From Paenibacillus sp. MMS18-CY102 (lineage in GTDB: Bacteria; Bacillota; Bacilli; Paenibacillales; Paenibacillaceae), in assembly GCF_009789195.1 (NCBI RefSeq), contig NZ_WSTC01000016.1, positions 1 to 64,000 on the forward strand: a DNA stretch of 64,000 bases, in the 5' to 3' direction. Below are positions 60,428-64,000 of the stretch, piece by piece; positions within the stretch are counted from its first letter, which is position 1; every line of letters begins with the position of its first letter. Under the pieces are notes generated by a model. That model was given only the letters and a program-made list of their open reading frames with translations. It searched no databases and was not told the origin of the DNA. The position numbers and the translations under genes were made by a program.

Positions 60428-60460
60428 GAAGGGCATCCTATTAGGTGCTCTTTTATTTTG
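60428..60460 (+). terminator. Terminator after the GHKL ATPase gene
   Basis: GGGCATC pairs with GGTGCTC (two G-T pairs) around a 6-nt loop, followed by TTTTATTTTGTT. Confidence 0.65.
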
Positions 60461-60478
60461 TTCTAAGGGATGGCACGA

Positions 60479-60497
60479 GGAGCTTTATTATAACGGA
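60479..60497 (+). other. Candidate right attachment site
   Basis: GGAGCTTTATTATAACGGA matches the rlmH 3' end at 56998-57016 in 15 of 19 positions, same orientation, at the right end of the AT-rich insert. Confidence 0.35.
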
Positions 60498-60602
60498 AGG
60501 CTCCACTAGATTGGGTAACAGCATGTGGTTTTTCTTAGTGATAATAATGGGGTGAATTTCTAATCTAAAACTTGCCGTTACAGATAGCACGGAAAGCCTT
60601 AA

Positions 60603-60965
60603 CACAAACAAGAGCAAGCCCTGAGTGATAACGGCGCGCACGTACTCCATCTCATGAGATATAACGACAACGAAACAGCAAGGGATGGCAAGGCAGATGA
60701 AGATGAGCTCACCCGTCTTCTTGATCTTCTGGAGCCCGGCTGGGAGCGGGAGGTTGTAGCCATGCGATTCTCGCCGAACGTCCTTGTCGCTCATGATTCA
60801 CGCACGATTCGCCATCATGGGGCGGGACCGGCTCCCGGAACGATCGTGCCAGAAGTCCGTGGATTGTACGTCGCCGGAGATTGGGTCAGTGCGGAGGGGC
60901 GGCTCGCCGATGCTGGCATGGCAAGTGCTAAGCAAGCTGCTTTGGAAGTGATGCGTTATGTCTAA
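60603..60965 (+). pseudogene. Truncated FAD-dependent oxidoreductase (C-terminal fragment)
   Basis: The frame reads EQALSDNGAHVLHLMRYNDN, then GLYVAGDWVSAEGRLADAG and ASAKQAALEVM, the C-terminus of a phytoene-desaturase-like or amine oxidase-like flavoprotein. The FAD-binding N-terminus is absent, and an in-frame stop lies just upstream, so only about 120 residues of a gene that is normally 400 or more remain. Probably a dead remnant at the edge of the insert. Confidence 0.7.
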
Positions 60966-60972
60966 TTCAGCT

Positions 60973-61212
60973 TCATCCCACACCATCACTTTCTAACAAC
61001 GAGTAAAAATTATCGCGGTCTTCGTCATCGAATTTGCCAAGTGCCCGTATCCTGACAAATTCATGTCCGCCAAACATGTCGATTTCCTCACCGTAACTAT
61101 TGTAGAGCGCGATCATATTGCCATCCTGATTCAACTCCAGATACCCGTAACAAGCTGCCTCAGGTGCTTCACCGTAAAAGAGCAAAAACTTGATTTTGTC
61201 CACGCTGTTCAT
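60973..61212 (-). CDS. Hypothetical small protein
   Basis: A 79-residue acidic protein, MNSVDKIKFLLFYGEAPEA..., ending FYSLLESDGVG. Not recognised. ATG 61212 has GGAAGGAGA 5 nt upstream. It lies between the oxidoreductase remnant and the CPBP gene. Confidence 0.6.
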   Translation of the reverse strand: MNSVDKIKFLLFYGEAPEAACYGYLELNQDGNMIALYNSYGEEIDMFGGHEFVRIRALGKFDDEDRDNFYSLLESDGVG

Positions 61213-61372
61213 GCGGTTCTCCTTCCATGTCACTCATCAATCTGAACAATATATTACGTGATGCCAGGTGAATTGAAAAAAGCGATATCGCCCCAAATAC
61301 TCGCAAATTCATGCCCATTTAGAAAGCATAAAGGGGGATTTCCCGCGAAGTCGCTCATTCGCACATTATCTC

Positions 61373-61401
61373 TTGACGGGATGCGATTTTGGGATTATAG
61401 T
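61373..61401 (+). promoter_or_regulatory. Orphan sigma-A promoter
   Basis: TTGACG (61373-61378), 17 bp, TATAGT (61396-61401). No plus-strand gene follows. A hairpin lies about 95 nt downstream. Confidence 0.6.
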
Positions 61402-61476
61402 AGCGTGCCGGTTAATTCAACATGGCAATCAAAGAAATGCAGGCATGACAAGCATGGGAATTCCGGAATCAGAGGA

Positions 61477-61508
61477 GAAGCCAATGGTGATGTATCCCCA
61501 TTGGCTTC
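61477..61508. terminator. Inverted repeat after the CPBP gene
   Basis: GAAGCCAATGG (61477-61487) pairs perfectly with CCATTGGCTTC (61498-61508). It lies 6 nt past the CPBP stop codon and could terminate it or the transcript from the orphan promoter; T tracts are weak on both strands. Confidence 0.5.
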
Positions 61509-61513
61509 GAATG

Positions 61514-62401
61514 TTATTTTGGACCTTGACGCAGAAACATAAGATGCCCTTTACCGCGAGCAAAAATGAGCATAGGGACGGCGATCAACAGACTAATGAT
61601 TACGGGGATTATCGAGGCTTCAAGGCCGAATTCGCCACCAGTGAGAAGGGTCGGGCCCGTGACCTCGACCGTGAAAAGGCCGGGGGTGGGATGGCCTGAG
61701 ACGGGAATGCCTAAGAGTCCCTCAATTGTATTCCAAAAGAAGTGGAGGCTAATGATGAACCAAATATTGCGCCGCCAAAGGAAGGCTGCACCTAGCAATA
61801 CACCAGCTTCAATGGCAATAGAGAGGCCTCCCCAAACGGTAGCTCCCGGGTTGCCCAGGTGAGCGATCCCAAAGAAGAGGGATGTTAGGGTCAGTGCAAG
61901 CCAACTTCCGCCCATCTTTTCAATGGCTTGAAAGGCAAGCCCCCGAAAGATTAATTCTTCTACGAAGGCAGCGCCGAGTGATGTGGTGATAATAGGCCAA
62001 ACGACAGAGCTGGCGTTTTCGTTTGCCCACTTGAATGAATACCCATCACATAAGACGATGATGGCCGTTGAGGCGATGATAAAGGTAAAGCCGACGACAG
62101 CGCCGAAAAGTACTTCTGATACCGCACGCCGTTGGAACAGAAGTTCGGGAACCGGACGCCGCGCCAAAAACTTCATCACAAACCAATAGATAACGATGGC
62201 AACGGCGCTTCCGGCAAGTGCCAGTATGATGGACCCTAGTGCCTTTAAATCTTTGGATAACAAGTTGAATGCCACGTTGGCGAGGATGATCCCAAGTGCT
62301 CCCACGAGCATCCAGGCGAGGGGGAACTGGAAGAACGAAACAAACCTAGATGTTCCCTTCCCTCTAAGCGCTTCATTGTCGGGCGTATTCGTCTTTCTCA
62401 T
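61514..62401 (-). CDS. CPBP family intramembrane metalloprotease
   Basis: A 295-residue multipass membrane protein (about eight hydrophobic helices) with CPBP motifs: EELIFRG (E148, E149, R153), FFGIAH (H181) and HFFWNTIEG (H220, N224). It probably cleaves membrane proteins or peptides. The upstream gap has three GTCATAT repeats and the neighbour is a two-component system, suggesting control by it. Confidence 0.9.
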   Translation of the reverse strand: MRKTNTPDNEALRGKGTSRFVSFFQFPLAWMLVGALGIILANVAFNLLSKDLKALGSIILALAGSAVAIVIYWFVMKFLARRPVPELLFQRRAVSEVLFGAVVGFTFIIASTAIIVLCDGYSFKWANENASSVVWPIITTSLGAAFVEELIFRGLAFQAIEKMGGSWLALTLTSLFFGIAHLGNPGATVWGGLSIAIEAGVLLGAAFLWRRNIWFIISLHFFWNTIEGLLGIPVSGHPTPGLFTVEVTGPTLLTGGEFGLEASIIPVIISLLIAVPMLIFARGKGHLMFLRQGPK

Positions 62402-62486
62402 TATCAGTGATCACTCCTCTTCTCCTGACAAGATATCGATTAATGTTCCGATCTTGCAGGTTACAAATCAACGATACTTTAAATAA

Positions 62487-62531
62487 GTCATATGTCAGCA
62501 GTACCGTTTAGTCATATTTTGGTCATATGAC
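62487..62531. promoter_or_regulatory. Three GTCATAT repeats upstream of the CPBP gene
   Basis: GTCATATG (62487-62494), GTCATATT (62511-62518) and the palindrome GTCATATGAC (62522-62531). They lie about 85-130 nt before the CPBP start and look like an operator. Confidence 0.55.
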
Positions 62532-62543
62532 TTTAGCAAAATT

Positions 62544-62573
62544 AAAGCCGACATCCGTTACGATGCCGGCTTT
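62544..62573 (-). terminator. Terminator of the two-component system operon
   Basis: On the minus strand AAAGCCGGCATC pairs with GATGTCGGCTTT (one G-T), followed by AATTTTG. It lies just after the response regulator stop. Confidence 0.75.
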
Positions 62574-62580
62574 GTGTTCT

Positions 62581-63234
62581 TTAAGAATCTAAAATGCCAG
62601 TTTCCCTAGCCTTAAAGGCAGCTTCTCTTCTTCCTTTAACATTCAATTTCGAATAAATATTCGAGATGTAATTTTTAACCGTACCTTCACTCAAAAATAA
62701 GGCCTTAGCGATATCCTGATTGCGCAGGCCTAACGCCAGCTTGTGAAGAACTTCGACTTCGCGGGTGCTAAGTCCGAATTCATTGTTTTTCTCAACCAAC
62801 TCGGGTCCGCTTTGCTGCATGCTTTTAATCATTTTGTCGGCCATTTCTGGCGAAATGAGTGTGCCTCCTGTGTGTACCACCCGTATTCCGGCAATAAGGT
62901 TTTTGGGATGGATAGCTTTGAGCAGGAAGCCTTCAGCTCCATGGCTTAACGCGGCGAGAACATATTCAACTTCTTTGTACGAAGTTAGAATAATAATTTT
63001 CGTTAATGGGAATCGAGGTTTGATCTTCTCAGTAGCAACAACGCCATTCATAATCGGCATATTTATATCCATAAGGATGATATCCGGTTGGTTTTTTTCA
63101 CAATAGCTAATCGCTTCTTCACCATTCTTAGCCAATCCCACAACCTCGATATCGTCTTCCATCTCTAGTACAATTTTTAGGCTTTCAAGGATCAATTCCT
63201 GATCATCAACGATGAGCACTTTAATTTTGGACAT
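62581..63234 (-). CDS. LuxR/NarL-type response regulator
   Basis: A 217-residue regulator. The receiver has D10/D11 (IVDDQE), the phospho-acceptor D56 (ILMDINMP) and K106-type LLKAIHP. The C-terminal HTH has LSTREVEVLHKLALGLRNQD and LSEGTVKNYISNIYSKLNV. ATG has AAAGGAGATA upstream. It overlaps the kinase gene by 14 nt. Confidence 0.93.
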   Translation of the reverse strand: MSKIKVLIVDDQELILESLKIVLEMEDDIEVVGLAKNGEEAISYCEKNQPDIILMDINMPIMNGVVATEKIKPRFPLTKIIILTSYKEVEYVLAALSHGAEGFLLKAIHPKNLIAGIRVVHTGGTLISPEMADKMIKSMQQSGPELVEKNNEFGLSTREVEVLHKLALGLRNQDIAKALFLSEGTVKNYISNIYSKLNVKGRREAAFKARETGILDS

Positions 63235-64000
63235 ACGAATTATCTCCTTTCAGTGGTATTTCGCATCTGACTTCAGCGCCAGTGTCCGCCAAGGCGGAGA
63301 ATGAAAAGGTACCTCCCAGCATTTCAATCCGCTTCTTCATTGTACTCAGGCCGAACCCATACTCAAACTTGCCTAATGGCTTTCCATTATTCCGAATGGA
63401 GACTCGCAAATTAGGTGGAGAGAAGTGGAGATCCAACGCCATTTCCGTTGCTTTTCCATGCTTTAATGCATTCGTAAAAGACTCTTGTATCACCCGAATG
63501 ATCGATTGCCGCACATCGAAAGGAAGGATCCGTTCTGTTCCCTTCAGTGTGAGATGAATGACCGTTCCGGTATATTCTTGAAAGTTGCTGACGAGTCTCT
63601 CGGCGTGGTTTACTAGACTTATAATCTCTTCTTCTCCCATCTTGTGCACGATGTCCCTCATGTCGTCCAAGTTTTGTTCCGTCAGTCCTCTTATACCAAT
63701 CAATTTCTCCTTGGCTAGATTAGGATTTTTGTCTAGAAGTGCAATAGCAGCATCGAGACTCATAATCAGGGAAATAAAAGAGTGTCCTAGTGTGTCATGC
63801 ATTTCCCTGGACATACGGCTTCGTTCCTCTAGCAGCGTCATCCTTTCGATTTCGGCAGCGTATTGGGTTAACAATTTATTTTGTTCATCGATTTCTTTCG
63901 CTAATTTATTTTTCTCATGATAGGCTTTGGCAATGAAGCTGACCCAAATCCCGATAAAAGAGAACAGAAAGTTGTCTGAGCTTGAACCGAGCGCCAAGTC
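63221..64000 (-). CDS. Sensor histidine kinase (HisKA_3 type), partial
   Basis: About 260 residues are visible; the start lies outside the window. A hydrophobic segment (FLFSFIGIWVSFIA) precedes a coiled-coil and the phospho-acceptor helix ERSRMSREMHDTLGHSF. HATPase motifs are NALKHG and YGFGLSTMKKRIE. It is the partner of the response regulator downstream. Confidence 0.92.
   Translation of the reverse strand, partial: DLALGSSSDNFLFSFIGIWVSFIAKAYHEKNKLAKEIDEQNKLLTQYAAEIERMTLLEERSRMSREMHDTLGHSFISLIMSLDAAIALLDKNPNLAKEKLIGIRGLTEQNLDDMRDIVHKMGEEEIISLVNHAERLVSNFQEYTGTVIHLTLKGTERILPFDVRQSIIRVIQESFTNALKHGKATEMALDLHFSPPNLRVSIRNNGKPLGKFEYGFGLSTMKKRIEMLGGTFSFSALADTGAEVRCEIPLKGDNSYVQN

Noticed and set aside
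60453-60794. A 113-codon minus-strand frame
   Set aside because: It lies antisense to the oxidoreductase remnant, has no family-like motifs and shows mixed composition.
61258-61542. A plus-strand frame of 94 codons at the end of the CPBP gene
   Set aside because: No ribosome site and partly antisense to the protease; a non-coding transcript is the better idea.

Overview
This window is the replication-origin region of a spore-forming member of the Bacillales, most likely Paenibacillus or a close relative. That reading rests on gene order: dnaA-dnaN-yaaA-recF-remB-gyrB-gyrA on one strand, and rpmH-rnpA-yidC-jag-mnmE-mnmG-rsmG-noc-soj-parB on the other. Sporulation-type genes (yyaC, a YheC/YheD-like coat gene, a SpoIIIJ-type YidC), a walRKHIJ-htrC-rlmH operon and strong AGGAGG-type ribosome binding sites support it. 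No species can be named from the sequence alone.

Layout. Positions 1-240 (minus) hold tandem promoters and the boxA leader of an operon that is probably ribosomal RNA; the rRNA itself lies outside the window. Positions 309-11561 (minus) carry, in transcription order, dnaA, dnaN, yaaA, recF, remB, gyrB, gyrA and an HD-GYP phosphodiesterase, interrupted by one opposite-strand YheC/YheD-like gene. The origin is bipartite: a DnaA-box cluster upstream of dnaA (11644-12009), and a second site between dnaA and dnaN with a DnaA box, DnaA-trio triplets and an AT-rich unwinding stretch (10066-10198). Positions 12241-21414 (plus) carry rpmH to parB, with one parS inside a 34-bp perfect palindrome and a second parS inside parB. 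Positions 21549-31942 hold assorted core genes: a cysteine desulfurase homologue, yyaC, an MscS channel, tRNA-Ser(CGA), rpsF-ssb-rpsR, an LCP enzyme, a CBS protein and an unusual amidohydrolase. Positions 32315-37991 are an oligopeptide ABC transporter operon (oppABCDF). Positions 38369-44996 run from a MazG-like gene through yybS, gdpP, rplI and dnaB to purA. Positions 45580-57016 hold a low-complexity membrane protein, an M23 endopeptidase, the walRK operon, htrC, a CxxH/CxxC protein and rlmH.

Directly after rlmH the base composition drops sharply. From 57017 to about 60480 there is an AT-rich insert with two genes: a DNA cytosine-5 methyltransferase, and a 674-residue GHKL (MORC/MutL-like) ATPase with nine 27-bp in-frame tandem repeats, an Ig-like segment and a helical tail. 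This is the best candidate for a little-described system, probably a restriction-modification-like or defence module. The 3' end of rlmH is the place where staphylococcal SCC elements insert, and a 15/19 imperfect copy of that sequence lies at the right edge of the insert. Beyond it lie a truncated oxidoreductase remnant, a small hypothetical gene, a CPBP-family membrane protease and a two-component system whose kinase runs off the window end.

The genes cover replication initiation, chromosome segregation, tRNA and rRNA modification, cell-wall stress signalling and peptide uptake. All coordinates were read by eye, and domain calls rest on visible motifs and family knowledge, not on database searches.
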